A stretch of DNA of 8,187 nt from Bacillota bacterium (GTDB lineage: Bacteria; Bacillota; Clostridia; Peptostreptococcales; Anaerovoracaceae), in the NCBI GenBank assembly GCA_017543805.1, contig JAFYFK010000258.1:1-8187 (forward strand), given 5' to 3'. Position 1 is the first letter of the stretch, and the number at the start of each line of letters is the position of its first letter. The translations under genes and the position numbers were made by a program. The notes under the pieces were generated by a model. It made no database searches, was not told the DNA's origin, and saw only the letters and a program-made list of their open reading frames with translations. Below, one piece after another: positions 1 through 7,180 of this stretch.

Positions 1-1271
1 ATGGCAAGCCCGAGCCCTGTGCCTTCGACTGTGCTGTTGTGCTCCATGTCGACTCTTTCGAACTTGGTGAAGAGCTTGTCCATATCGTCCCTGTGGATGC
101 CTATGCCGGTATCCTTCACGGCAATTACCAGTTCCACAGGCTCGCCCTCGCGGACGGCGGTCCCCTCCTTCATCCGCACGGAGAGCCGGACGCAGCCCTC
201 TTTTGTGTATTTTATTGCGTTGTTCAGGATGTTGGTAATGACCTGGCGCACGCGGACCTCGTCGCCGTAAAGCCCGTCGGGCAGGCCGCTGTCCACGTCG
301 ACAGAAAAGTCCAGGCCCTTGTCGGCAGCCTTGAACGATATCATATTGCTGACATCATTGAGCACGGAACTGAATTTGTAGTCAGCCTCCGCAAGCTCCA
401 TCTTGCCGGACTCTATCTTCGAAAAGTCCAGAATATCATTGATTATCGCAAGGAGATTGTGACCGGCGCTGTCCACATTGCCCGCGCAGCCGGAGATCTC
501 CGTAAAGGCGCCGCGCAATGCGGTCTGATCCTTCGGGACCTGGTCGCGGGCCTTGAGGCTCTCGCGTAGTATCATCTCGTTCATTCCGAGCACGGCGTTT
601 ATGGGCGTGCGGATCTCGTGGGACATATTGGCCAGAAAATCGCTCTTTGCCTTGTTGGCCCTGTCCGCGTCCTCCTTGGCCCTGATCAGCTCGTCCGCGT
701 AATCCATCTGGTGCAGGGTATTTTTATGATACTGGACCATAATGTAGGTGCACAGGAAGGAATCCGCGATGTAAAGGATAGGGAAACGCTGCACGACTAT
801 TTCCGGATAAGACAGTTCAACAAACTGCCGCAGTGGCGTGTAGAAAAGCATCAGGTAAAGGATCGAAAAGTGGACTGACATGATTATGCCGGCCCTGACG
901 CTTACAAGGTAGCAGAATGCCCACGGCAGAAGAAGCGTCCAGAAAATGACCAGACTCTGCCCCGCGCTTATGGTAACGGCGTCGTAGGTATAAATGAGAG
1001 AGATGCCGACCACGCCAATAATGCAGGCAACGCGGCGCTTATCCCTGAATGCCATGAAGTATATGATAAGCATGCTGATAACGCTGAGGGCAACGCTGCT
1101 TACCAGGGCCTGATAATACCCCTGGGAAAAGTTCATGGTCCCGGTTATGAGGTTTACGAGCAGAACGAGCCCCGCGCCGACCGAAATCCCGCGGACGTTC
1201 TTTTCGTAACGTTCGCCGACAAAAATGCTCCGGCCGAGCTCTTTCCAGGTGTTCTGCAAAAACCTTATCAT
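1..1271 (-). CDS. Membrane sensor histidine kinase, 3' end cut off by window edge
   Basis: I translated this frame by hand: 423 residues are visible without a stop. The ATG at 1271-1269 is preceded by GGAGG (1279-1283) at 7 nt, which fixes the start. Six hydrophobic stretches (about residues 29-45, 50-73, 78-95, 103-123, 126-146, 160-180) form a membrane sensor with no recognisable extracellular domain. A short charged, probably coiled-coil linker follows (about 181-212). The HisKA H-box reads SHEIRTP with phospho-accepting His218. The ATPase domain has the N-box NILNNAIKYT (347-356), G1 box DTGIGI (387-392), F-box LFTKFERV and G2 box GTGLGLA (417-423). The window ends there, so only the last part of the ATPase fold and any receiver domain are missing. 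The H-box and N-box style is common in hybrid kinases, so a C-terminal receiver is possible but unseen. The two DHp helices are separated by an unusually long segment (about 239-264). Ligand and partner regulator are unknown. Confidence 0.93.
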   Translation of the reverse strand, partial: MIRFLQNTWKELGRSIFVGERYEKNVRGISVGAGLVLLVNLITGTMNFSQGYYQALVSSVALSVISMLIIYFMAFRDKRRVACIIGVVGISLIYTYDAVTISAGQSLVIFWTLLLPWAFCYLVSVRAGIIMSVHFSILYLMLFYTPLRQFVELSYPEIVVQRFPILYIADSFLCTYIMVQYHKNTLHQMDYADELIRAKEDADRANKAKSDFLANMSHEIRTPINAVLGMNEMILRESLKARDQVPKDQTALRGAFTEISGCAGNVDSAGHNLLAIINDILDFSKIESGKMELAEADYKFSSVLNDVSNMISFKAADKGLDFSVDVDSGLPDGLYGDEVRVRQVITNILNNAIKYTKEGCVRLSVRMKEGTAVREGEPVELVIAVKDTGIGIHRDDMDKLFTKFERVDMEHNSTVEGTGLGLA

Positions 1272-1289
1272 GGATATGCCTCCGCTTTT

Positions 1290-1298
1290 ATTATAGCA
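1290..1298 (-). promoter_or_regulatory. Extended -10 promoter for the left-end histidine kinase
   Basis: On the minus strand the sequence is TGCTATAAT, a perfect TATAAT with the extended TG motif. No good -35 is seen: the hexamer 17 nt upstream (TTTATC) lies in the panB terminator hairpin. The expected start point is near 1283, only about 12 nt before the ATG and on the edge of the GGAGG. This makes the leader very short and the call moderate. Confidence 0.5.
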
Positions 1299-1330
1299 AA
1301 ACAAAGACCGCAGATAAACTGCGGCCTTTG
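1293..1330 (-). terminator. Intrinsic terminator after panB
   Basis: The arms at 1319-1330 and 1302-1313 form a 12-bp stem around a 5-nt loop (1314-1318). As minus-strand RNA it is CAAAGGCCGCAG pairing with CUGCGGUCUUUG, with a single G-U wobble. UUUUGCUAUA follows. Read on the plus strand the same wobble becomes an A-C mismatch and no U-run follows, so the hairpin serves minus-strand transcripts. It lies 33 nt after the panB stop. Confidence 0.85.
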
Positions 1331-1362
1331 ATGATTACTTTAAACCGGCTAAGCGGAAAAGA

Positions 1363-2205
1363 TTACTTCCACTCTTCGTAGCCTTCCGGTACAGCGTTGT
1401 AGCTGAATTCCGGAGTCGGGAAGGTTCCGGCGACAACTTCATCATAGAAGTCGTCGAGAGCCTTGACCATGGGCTGACGGAGCTCTGCGAAGTGCTTAAC
1501 GAACTTGGGCTTGAAGTCGCCGAAGAGTCCGGTCATATCGTAGAGGTTGAGCTCCTGACCGTCGCAGTACGGGCCTGCGCCGATGCCGGCGCCCGGGATG
1601 CGGAGGGTCTTGCAGATCTTGTGGGCTACTACGGAAGGCATGCACTCGAGGCAGACCGCGAACGCGCCTGCTTCCTGAACAGCCAGAGCGTCTTCAACGA
1701 GCTTGTCTGCGGCAGCCTTTGCCTTGCCCTGGAGCTTCATGCCGCCGATTGCGGAAGCGCTCTGCGGGGTGAGTCCGATGTGAGCCATTACGGGGATGCC
1801 TGCATCTACGATAGCCTTGATGCGGGGAGCCATGTTTGCGCCGCCTTCGAGCTTGACGCAGTCGGAGCCGCCTTCCTGCATGATGCGGTTTGCGGTCATG
1901 ACAGCCTGCTCGTTGCTTGCATTGTAGGTACCGAACGGCATGTCGCCGACGATGAAGGTATGGGGAGCGCCCTTAACAACAGCCTTGATGTGATGGATCA
2001 TCATATCGAGGGTTACGGGAATGGTGGAACCGAAACCGGTTATAACATTGCCGAGGGAGTCTCCTACGAGGATCATTTCGGTCTTGGATTCGTCTACGAT
2101 ACCGGCCATCGTGTAATCGTAGCAGATAGACCATGTCCAGAGCTTTCCTTCTTCCTTATAGCGCTGGAAATCCTGAATAGTATTTTTCTTCTTGCCTTCT
2201 ACCAT
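1363..2205 (-). CDS. panB: 3-methyl-2-oxobutanoate hydroxymethyltransferase
   Basis: PanB transfers a hydroxymethyl group from 5,10-methylene-tetrahydrofolate to 2-oxoisovalerate, giving ketopantoate. This is the first committed step of pantothenate and coenzyme A synthesis, in the cytosol. The protein has 280 residues, within the usual range of roughly 260-280. Family landmarks are present: LVGDSLG with metal ligand Asp49, VGDMPFG with Asp88, VKLEGG with Lys118 and Glu120, AHIGLTPQS (141-149), the catalytic glutamate in CLECMP (Glu187), and GIGAGPYCDGQ (207-217). The usual G-(H/Y)-D-(S/T)-T segment reads GFGST (57-61) here, a minor departure. The start follows AGGAGG (2211-2216) at 5 nt. It is a single-gene transcription unit with its own promoter and terminator. 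No panC or panD is seen in the window. Confidence 0.95.
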   Translation of the reverse strand: MVEGKKKNTIQDFQRYKEEGKLWTWSICYDYTMAGIVDESKTEMILVGDSLGNVITGFGSTIPVTLDMMIHHIKAVVKGAPHTFIVGDMPFGTYNASNEQAVMTANRIMQEGGSDCVKLEGGANMAPRIKAIVDAGIPVMAHIGLTPQSASAIGGMKLQGKAKAAADKLVEDALAVQEAGAFAVCLECMPSVVAHKICKTLRIPGAGIGAGPYCDGQELNLYDMTGLFGDFKPKFVKHFAELRQPMVKALDDFYDEVVAGTFPTPEFSYNAVPEGYEEWK

Positions 2206-2259
2206 GTCTTCCTCCTAAATATAGATACATGCAAAAAAGCTTATAAATTGCTCTAACAT

Positions 2260-2277
2260 TTAGATTATAACATCTAA
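2260..2277. promoter_or_regulatory. Inverted repeat over the panB -10 box, possible operator
   Basis: TTAGAT (2260-2265) and ATCTAA (2272-2277) are perfect inverted arms separated by 6 nt. The repeat covers the whole -10 hexamer of the panB promoter, where a bound repressor would block RNA polymerase. The sequence is AT-rich, so a 6-bp palindrome could be chance. It is not the CIRCE element, which has a different sequence and spacing. No regulator is assigned. Confidence 0.35.
2264..2272 (-). promoter_or_regulatory. Extended -10 promoter for panB
   Basis: The minus strand reads TGTTATAAT, a perfect TATAAT with the extended TG. The start point is predicted near 2257, giving a leader of about 50 nt that holds the AGGAGG site and no visible riboswitch. 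The candidate -35 17 nt upstream (TTTAAT) overlaps the last codons of hemW and matches the consensus poorly. No convincing terminator follows hemW, so some read-through into panB is possible. Confidence 0.6.
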
Positions 2278-2287
2278 TTTACCCACA

Positions 2288-3424
2288 TTAAAGGGTGTTG
2301 TTCAAAAGTTTTTCCATGACGGGGTTGGTATAGTCAAGCCCCTCCGCGGTAAAGCGGATGCGGCCTCCGCGCTTTTCCAGGAGGCCGGCGTTTACAAGCG
2401 TGCTGAAGGCCGGGTCAAAATCGTCCTCAAATCTCTTGCCGAACATCGCGTAGTAGACCGCCGGGTCAAATCCGTCGACAAGGCGAAGCTCTGTAAATAC
2501 AAAGTCGCCCTTCGGATCCGGCGCGTCGTCGCCGGTGCGTTTACCGTTTACGCAGGAATGCGCGGATGTCCCGAACCCGAGATAATCCTGCATAGTCCAG
2601 TATTTGAGATTATGGCGGCATTCGTGACCCGGGAGCGCGGCGTTTGATATCTCATAATGATGGTAGCCGGCACTTTTGAGCATGTTTACCGCCATATGGT
2701 ACATGCGGCGGTTTTCCTTCCAGGAAGGAAGCGTCAGGGAACCCAGTCGGTAAGCGTCATAAAGAGGAGTACCCTCCTCCAGCTGTAGGCTGTAGAACGA
2801 AATATGTTCAGGGCGGAGCTCCAGGGCCTGCGCCAGCGTCTCCTTCCAGATGTCGGCGGTCTGTCCGGGAACGCCGAACATAAGGTCTATATTGCGGGAG
2901 AAAGCCTTTCTGTAGCCGGTGCGTATATCCGATACCGCGCGGAAAGCTTCGAGAGCGGTCTTTGAATCGTGGATGCGTCCGAGAGATCTCAGTATATCGT
3001 CATTGAAAGACTGCACGCCCAGAGAAAGCCTGTTGACGCCGGCATCGGCGTAAGCCTGAAGCTGGGTGCTGTTTACAGTTCCGGGATTTGCCTCAATACT
3101 TATCTCGACGTCCTTTATAACGTCAAAGCAGTCCCTGATCGCGGACAGTATGGAAACGACTGAGCGGGCAGGCGCGATCGAAGGCGTGCCTCCCCCGAAG
3201 AAGATGGAGTCGACATAATATTTATTATTAAAACTGCGCGCTTTTCCCCGTATTTCGACGCATATGTCGCTGCAGTAAGCCGCCATGCGGTCTTTGTCAA
3301 GGCCGTCGTTTTTTAAAGGATAAGATACAAAATCACAGTACAGGCACTTCCTCACGCAATAAGGGATATGGACATATATTCCGAGCGGTCTGCGGCCTGC
3401 AGTCTCCCTCGCGGAAATTATCAT
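2288..3424 (-). CDS. hemW: Radical SAM heme chaperone HemW (HemN-like)
   Basis: This 378-residue protein belongs to the family once annotated as oxygen-independent coproporphyrinogen III oxidase and now regarded as HemW, a heme-binding protein thought to deliver heme to target enzymes. The radical SAM cluster motif is Cys23-x3-Cys27-x2-Cys30, followed by Asp-Phe. True HemN has a further cysteine two residues on, whereas CDF is the HemW form. Other landmarks are GGGTPS (77-82, SAM binding), EANPGT (111-116), GVQSF (136-140), and in the C-terminal domain HNLKYW (271-276) and GFGTSAHS (283-290). The ATG overlaps the lepA stop as ATGA, and GAGGG lies 6 nt upstream within lepA, so translation is probably coupled to lepA. 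Coproporphyrinogen oxidase activity is unlikely on motif grounds but cannot be excluded by reading alone. Confidence 0.93.
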   Translation of the reverse strand: MIISARETAGRRPLGIYVHIPYCVRKCLYCDFVSYPLKNDGLDKDRMAAYCSDICVEIRGKARSFNNKYYVDSIFFGGGTPSIAPARSVVSILSAIRDCFDVIKDVEISIEANPGTVNSTQLQAYADAGVNRLSLGVQSFNDDILRSLGRIHDSKTALEAFRAVSDIRTGYRKAFSRNIDLMFGVPGQTADIWKETLAQALELRPEHISFYSLQLEEGTPLYDAYRLGSLTLPSWKENRRMYHMAVNMLKSAGYHHYEISNAALPGHECRHNLKYWTMQDYLGFGTSAHSCVNGKRTGDDAPDPKGDFVFTELRLVDGFDPAVYYAMFGKRFEDDFDPAFSTLVNAGLLEKRGGRIRFTAEGLDYTNPVMEKLLNNTL

Positions 3425-5235
3425 TTCTTTCCCTCGTCGTATTTAAGGACAGCGGTGAACGCCTCCTGCGGCACCTCGACGGTACCGAACTGCTTCATGC
3501 GCTTCTTGCCTTCCTTCTGTTTTTCCAGAAGCTTTTTCTTACGGGATATGTCGCCGCCGTAGCACTTGGCGAGAACATCCTTGCGGTAAGCCTTTACAGT
3601 CTCCCTGGCGATCACCTTCTGCCCTATCGCTGCCTGGATGGGCACCTCGAACTGGTGCATCGGGATGACTTCCTTGAGCTTTTCGCAGACGAAGCGGGCC
3701 CTCACGTAGGCCTTGCTCTCGTGGACTATCATCGAGAAAGCGTCCACTACTTCCCTGTTGAGCATGTAATCCAGCTTGACGAGCTGGGACTTTTCGTAAT
3801 GGTCGAACTCGTAGTCCAGCGATCCGTAGCCGCGGGTCTTGGACTTGAGCGCGTCGAAGAAATCGTATATGACCTCGTTTAGGGGCAGCATGTAGTGCAG
3901 CGAAACGCGCGTCGGGGTGATGTATTCCATGTGCTCCATAACGCCGCGGCGGTCCTGGCAGAGTTCCATTATCGGCCCAACATATTCCTTGGGCAGCATA
4001 ATGGTCGCCTTGACCATAGGCTCCTCGATGTGGTCATACTCCGTTGGATTGGGCATATTGCTGGGGTTCTGGATCATCTTAACGGTTCCGTCCGTCATAA
4101 CGACCTTGTAGATTACGCTGGGCGTGGTGGTTATGACGTCCAGATCGAATTCCCTCTCCAGGCGCTCCACGATTATTTCCATGTGCAGGAGCCCCAAAAA
4201 GCCGCATCTGAAGCCGAAACCGAGCGCGGTCGATGTTTCGGGCTCAAAGACGAAAGCGGCGTCGTTTACCTGCATTTTTTCGAGGCAGTCCTTTACGTTT
4301 TCGTATTTTTCGCCCTCGGCCGGGTATATGCCGCAGTAGACCATGGACTGGACCTTTTTATATCCCTTGAGAGGCTCTTTTGTGCGCTCTTTTGCAAGAG
4401 TTATGGTGTCGCCCACGCGGGCGTCCCTGACCTGCTTGATGCTGGCGCAGATGTAGCCTACGGAACCTGCGGAGAGCTCGGCGACAGGAGTCTGGTACGG
4501 CGCGTTGACGCCTACCTCCGTGACCTCGTATTCCTTTCCGGTATTCATCAGGAGGATCTTATCGCCCGTTTTAACGCTTCCGTCGAAGATGCGGGTATAT
4601 ATGACCACTCCCTTGTAATTGTCGTAATATGAGTCGAAAATGAGCGCCTTAAGGGGGGCTGAGGGGTCGCCTGCAGGCGCGGGCACCTTTTCGACGACAG
4701 CTTCGAGCACCTGGTCGATGTTGAGGCCTTCCTTTGCCGAAATGCAGGGAGCGTCCGACGCGTCGAGGCCTATCACGTCCTCTATCTCGGCGCGGACTTC
4801 CTCCGGGTGGGCCGACGGCAGATCCATCTTGTTGAGCACCGGGACTATCTCCAGGTCCTCGTCGAGCGCAAGATAGACGTTCGCGAGCGTCTGCGCCTCC
4901 ACGCCCTGGGTCGCGTCCACGACAAGCACAGCCCCTTCGCAGGCGGCGAGGCTGCGGGAGACCTCATAGGTGAAGTCCACATGCCCCGGCGTGTCGATAA
5001 GGTTAACGATATACTCGTTTCCGTCCTTGGCCTTATATATGAGGCGCGTGGTCTGCAGCTTGATGGTTATGCCGCGCTCGCGCTCCAGGTCCATATTGTC
5101 GAGGAACTGCTCGCGCATGTCGCGGTGGGCCACAGTTCCGGTGTTCTCGATGAGCCTGTCAGCCAGAGTGGACTTGCCGTGGTCGATGTGAGCTATGATG
5201 CTGAAATTTCTTATATACTTCTGATAATCTTCCAT
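3421..5235 (-). CDS. lepA: Elongation factor 4 (LepA), ribosomal translocation GTPase
   Basis: EF4 is a translational GTPase that acts on the ribosome, proposed to back-translocate stalled ribosomes or aid initiation and ribosome assembly. The 604 residues match the family (about 600). The GTPase boxes are AHIDHGKST (15-23), RERGITIK (52-59), DTPGHVD (81-87), NKMD (135-138) and SAK (166-168). EF-G-like domains II, III and V follow. The LepA-specific C-terminal domain contains YGGDISRKKKLLEKQKEGKK, which separates it from EF-G, TetM and BipA. The start gives the conserved QKYIRNFSIIAHIDHG opening. No Shine-Dalgarno sequence precedes it, and an extended -10 box ends only 8 nt before the ATG, so a leaderless mRNA is likely. 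The gene leads a lepA-hemW operon. Confidence 0.98.
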   Translation of the reverse strand: MEDYQKYIRNFSIIAHIDHGKSTLADRLIENTGTVAHRDMREQFLDNMDLERERGITIKLQTTRLIYKAKDGNEYIVNLIDTPGHVDFTYEVSRSLAACEGAVLVVDATQGVEAQTLANVYLALDEDLEIVPVLNKMDLPSAHPEEVRAEIEDVIGLDASDAPCISAKEGLNIDQVLEAVVEKVPAPAGDPSAPLKALIFDSYYDNYKGVVIYTRIFDGSVKTGDKILLMNTGKEYEVTEVGVNAPYQTPVAELSAGSVGYICASIKQVRDARVGDTITLAKERTKEPLKGYKKVQSMVYCGIYPAEGEKYENVKDCLEKMQVNDAAFVFEPETSTALGFGFRCGFLGLLHMEIIVERLEREFDLDVITTTPSVIYKVVMTDGTVKMIQNPSNMPNPTEYDHIEEPMVKATIMLPKEYVGPIMELCQDRRGVMEHMEYITPTRVSLHYMLPLNEVIYDFFDALKSKTRGYGSLDYEFDHYEKSQLVKLDYMLNREVVDAFSMIVHESKAYVRARFVCEKLKEVIPMHQFEVPIQAAIGQKVIARETVKAYRKDVLAKCYGGDISRKKKLLEKQKEGKKRMKQFGTVEVPQEAFTAVLKYDEGKK

Positions 5236-5243
5236 AATGATTT

Positions 5244-5252
5244 ATTTTAACA
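5244..5252 (-). promoter_or_regulatory. Extended -10 promoter placed to give a near-leaderless lepA mRNA
   Basis: The minus strand reads TGTTAAAAT: an extended TG and a -10 hexamer matching TATAAT at five of six positions. Only 8 nt separate it from the lepA ATG (5235). A start point 6-9 nt downstream would fall at or within two bases of that ATG. No strong -35 is visible, as that region lies in the upstream terminator hairpin. Confidence 0.5.
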
Positions 5253-5286
5253 TAAAAGCGGTTACGGGAAAATCCCGCAGCCGCTT
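5249..5286 (-). terminator. Intrinsic terminator of the kinase/regulator operon
   Basis: The outer arms AAGCGG and CCGCTT (5281-5286 with 5256-5261) form 6 bp. An inner stem of TCCCG with CGGGA (5273-5277 with 5265-5269) closes a 3-nt loop, with a 3x3 internal loop between the stems. On the minus strand the stem ends in CCGCUUUUAUGUU, a short U-run. It begins about 25 nt after the response regulator stop and ends just before lepA. Confidence 0.78.
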
Positions 5287-5310
5287 AAAATTTATCCGTT
5301 TCGCGCCATT

Positions 5311-5931
5311 CTATTTTATGGCTATTCCGAGGCTCCTGGCTATCGCCGCGAGCTCGGTGCGCGTGTGCATGCCGGTCTTGTCCAGCATATTCTGTATGTG
5401 GTATTTGACCGTGCTCGGGGCAATTCCGAGCCTTTCGCCTATCTCGGAGTTGCTGTCCCCGCTGATAAGCTCGCGAAGCACCTCAAGTTCCCTCTCCGAA
5501 AACGCGCGGTTGTCGGTATTCCCTATGACGACCAGCGGCGTCTCCTCCGGATAAATGCTCTCGCCGTTCATGGTGCGCAGCATGACCTCCAGTATGGGTT
5601 CCTTCTGCGCCTCCTTGTACCAGAAGCTGTCCACGCCTATGCTCTTTGCGCGGGCAAGCCATGAGCTCTCCGGCATGCTGGTGACGATTATTATCTTCAC
5701 CTCCGGGAAGGATCTTTTTATGACCTCCGCGGCATCGAGGCCGCTGCTCCCGAGCTCAGTCATAACATCCATGAGAATGAGGTCCACGCTTCCGTGGCGG
5801 CAGAAGTCAAGGGCCATCTCGGCGTTGGAGATCGACGCGACGTGCGAAAAGCGCTCGTCGGAATTAACGTAGATCTCAAAAAGCTGGCGAGGCATTTCCT
5901 GATCTTCGACTATAAGGACTCTATAAGGCAT
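5311..5931 (-). CDS. NarL/LuxR-family response regulator
   Basis: This 206-residue cytosolic transcription regulator is the likely phosphorylation target of the kinase encoded just upstream. The receiver domain (about 3-122) shows the acidic pocket Glu9-Asp10, phospho-acceptor Asp55 in LILMDV, the conserved Thr/Ser at 84-85 (IIVTS) and Lys106. A linker leads to a LuxR-type helix-turn-helix (about 143-203): FSERELEVLREL, then SNSEIGERLGIAPSTVKYH, then IQNMLDKTGMHTRTEL, with the VKYHIQN recognition-helix pattern. The ATG lies inside the last codons of the kinase gene (11-nt overlap) and has GGAGGGG (5938-5944) at 6 nt, so the start is secure. A terminator follows, making it the last gene of the operon. 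Its DNA targets are unknown, and no obvious target gene sits next to it. Confidence 0.95.
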   Translation of the reverse strand: MPYRVLIVEDQEMPRQLFEIYVNSDERFSHVASISNAEMALDFCRHGSVDLILMDVMTELGSSGLDAAEVIKRSFPEVKIIIVTSMPESSWLARAKSIGVDSFWYKEAQKEPILEVMLRTMNGESIYPEETPLVVIGNTDNRAFSERELEVLRELISGDSNSEIGERLGIAPSTVKYHIQNMLDKTGMHTRTELAAIARSLGIAIK

Positions 5932-7180
5932 TATCTTCCCCTCCCTCCGGAATGCTTACGCTGAGGCGGAACTCCGGCGCGGCTTCGGTCTTCATGCTGC
6001 CTCCGGCAGCTTCTATGCGGTTCCTCAGGTTTACGAGTCCGCCTTTTTCTCCAATATAGCTCTCCGGGCGTATCCCGTCGTTTGTAAATACGGCGCTCAG
6101 ATATTTATCGCTTTCCCGGACCGAAATATACATAGTTTCCGCTCTGCCGTGCTTGTATGCGTTCGCGAGGGCTTCGCGCGCCGCGAGCAGGAAGAGCGAG
6201 AGCTGCGCGCTGTCTTCCGTCTCCGGCTTTCCGTCCCATTCGATGCGCATTCCGAGAACGGAAGCAAGCTCCGTAAGATCCGACACCACATTGCTGCTCT
6301 TTCCAGTATCCGCTTCCTTCGCGAGCAGCAGAGCCGGTCCCTGCCACATGCGCAGGATCCTGATGCGCTCGGCTTCGCCGCCGCTGTGCAGAAGCGTCTT
6401 GGTCTGCAGGATCATGCGGTTCATCTCGTCGTGGATGTTCATCTTGGCCTGCAGTATCTCCTGCCTGCGGACTGTATCCGTAATCGTGTTTCCGTATGCC
6501 TTCATTCCGGCTGACAGCTGCCTTGCGCGCTCGTTGTCCAGGCGCAGCTCCTCCGTCTTCTGATACAGCTCGGTGATGTCGTCCGCAATTATTTCGTGCA
6601 GAGGCGATCCCTCGTAGACAAGTTCTCTGTGGCGGAAGGATACCGCGGTGCCGTCCGGAAGGCTCTGCACCGGGTCATCCTTTACATATCCGCAGAGCAG
6701 GCTGCCGTCCTGAAGGTCCCGGCCGAACAGGCTGCGGCAGATGTCGTTCATGCGGTGGTTGACGAGCAGGCAGCGCCCGTCAGGCAGATAGTAGCACAGG
6801 CCGGCGGGAAGACCGTCAAGGCTTTCCTTTATAGTGGTCGTGGTTATATTGTTCCTGCGCCATTTAAGTATGTTAATGTAATAAAACGCGCAGTAAAACG
6901 TTACCGCAAGCAGGAGGACCGCGAATACCGCGGCCGGTATCCTAAGCAGAGCTGCCGGCACAGGCTCGTCTTTTCCGTAAAGGCGGAGCACCGTACCTTC
7001 CCTGCAGACATGCATTATCAGATACGACAGAAGGAAACCTGCCGCGGCGCCGGCTGCGGCGCTCTTTCGTTTCTGGCGCATCAAAAGCATAAAAACAGCC
7101 ATGCAGAAAAAGCAGGACAGAAGCGCCCAGAAGCATACTGTATTCTGAACGGGGACCGGACAGTTTATCAGAGGCTTCAT
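5921..7180 (-). CDS. Membrane sensor histidine kinase, partner of the NarL-type regulator
   Basis: The protein has 419 residues. Three hydrophobic stretches (about 14-35, 41-58, 78-104) anchor it in the membrane. A PAS-like cytoplasmic segment follows (about 118-205: LPAGLCYYLPDGRCLLVN through IIADDITELY). A coiled coil (about 205-245) leads to a compact dimerisation segment KMNIHDEMNR with predicted phospho-acceptor His250. The following D251-x-x-N254 resembles the phosphatase motif seen after the histidine in many kinases. The ATPase domain is divergent but recognisable: REALANAYKHG (335-345) as N-box, FTNDGI (365-370) as G1, and GGLVNLRNRIEAAGG (380-394) as the G2 region. The start overlaps the upstream stop as ATGA, with a modest GGCGGG upstream. 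Kinase and regulator are adjacent and overlapping, so they are very probably a cognate pair. The signal is unknown. Confidence 0.92.
   Translation of the reverse strand: MKPLINCPVPVQNTVCFWALLSCFFCMAVFMLLMRQKRKSAAAGAAAGFLLSYLIMHVCREGTVLRLYGKDEPVPAALLRIPAAVFAVLLLAVTFYCAFYYINILKWRRNNITTTTIKESLDGLPAGLCYYLPDGRCLLVNHRMNDICRSLFGRDLQDGSLLCGYVKDDPVQSLPDGTAVSFRHRELVYEGSPLHEIIADDITELYQKTEELRLDNERARQLSAGMKAYGNTITDTVRRQEILQAKMNIHDEMNRMILQTKTLLHSGGEAERIRILRMWQGPALLLAKEADTGKSSNVVSDLTELASVLGMRIEWDGKPETEDSAQLSLFLLAAREALANAYKHGRAETMYISVRESDKYLSAVFTNDGIRPESYIGEKGGLVNLRNRIEAAGGSMKTEAAPEFRLSVSIPEGGEDNAL

Noticed and set aside
39..569. Plus-strand open frame (176 codons) at the left edge
   Set aside because: The minus strand here encodes the H, N, G1 and G2 boxes of a histidine kinase in one unbroken frame, so the plus frame is a shadow.
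1492..2256. Long plus-strand open frame (254 codons) opposite panB
   Set aside because: It is antisense to a clearly conserved PanB, has no ribosome site and resembles no protein family. It arises from the codon bias of panB.
2206..2287. CIRCE heat-shock operator or riboswitch in the hemW-panB gap
   Set aside because: TTAGAGCAA only faintly recalls the CIRCE arm and has no partner arm. The predicted leader of about 50 nt is too short and unstructured for a known riboswitch.
2275..2300. Possible hairpin terminator after hemW (ACCC with GGGT)
   Set aside because: The stem is only 4 bp with an 8-nt loop and is followed by TAAATTAG rather than a U-run.
3895..4632. Plus-strand open frame (245 codons) opposite lepA
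   Set aside because: It is the shadow of a highly conserved GTPase gene. The composition is unlike a real protein and no start signals are present.
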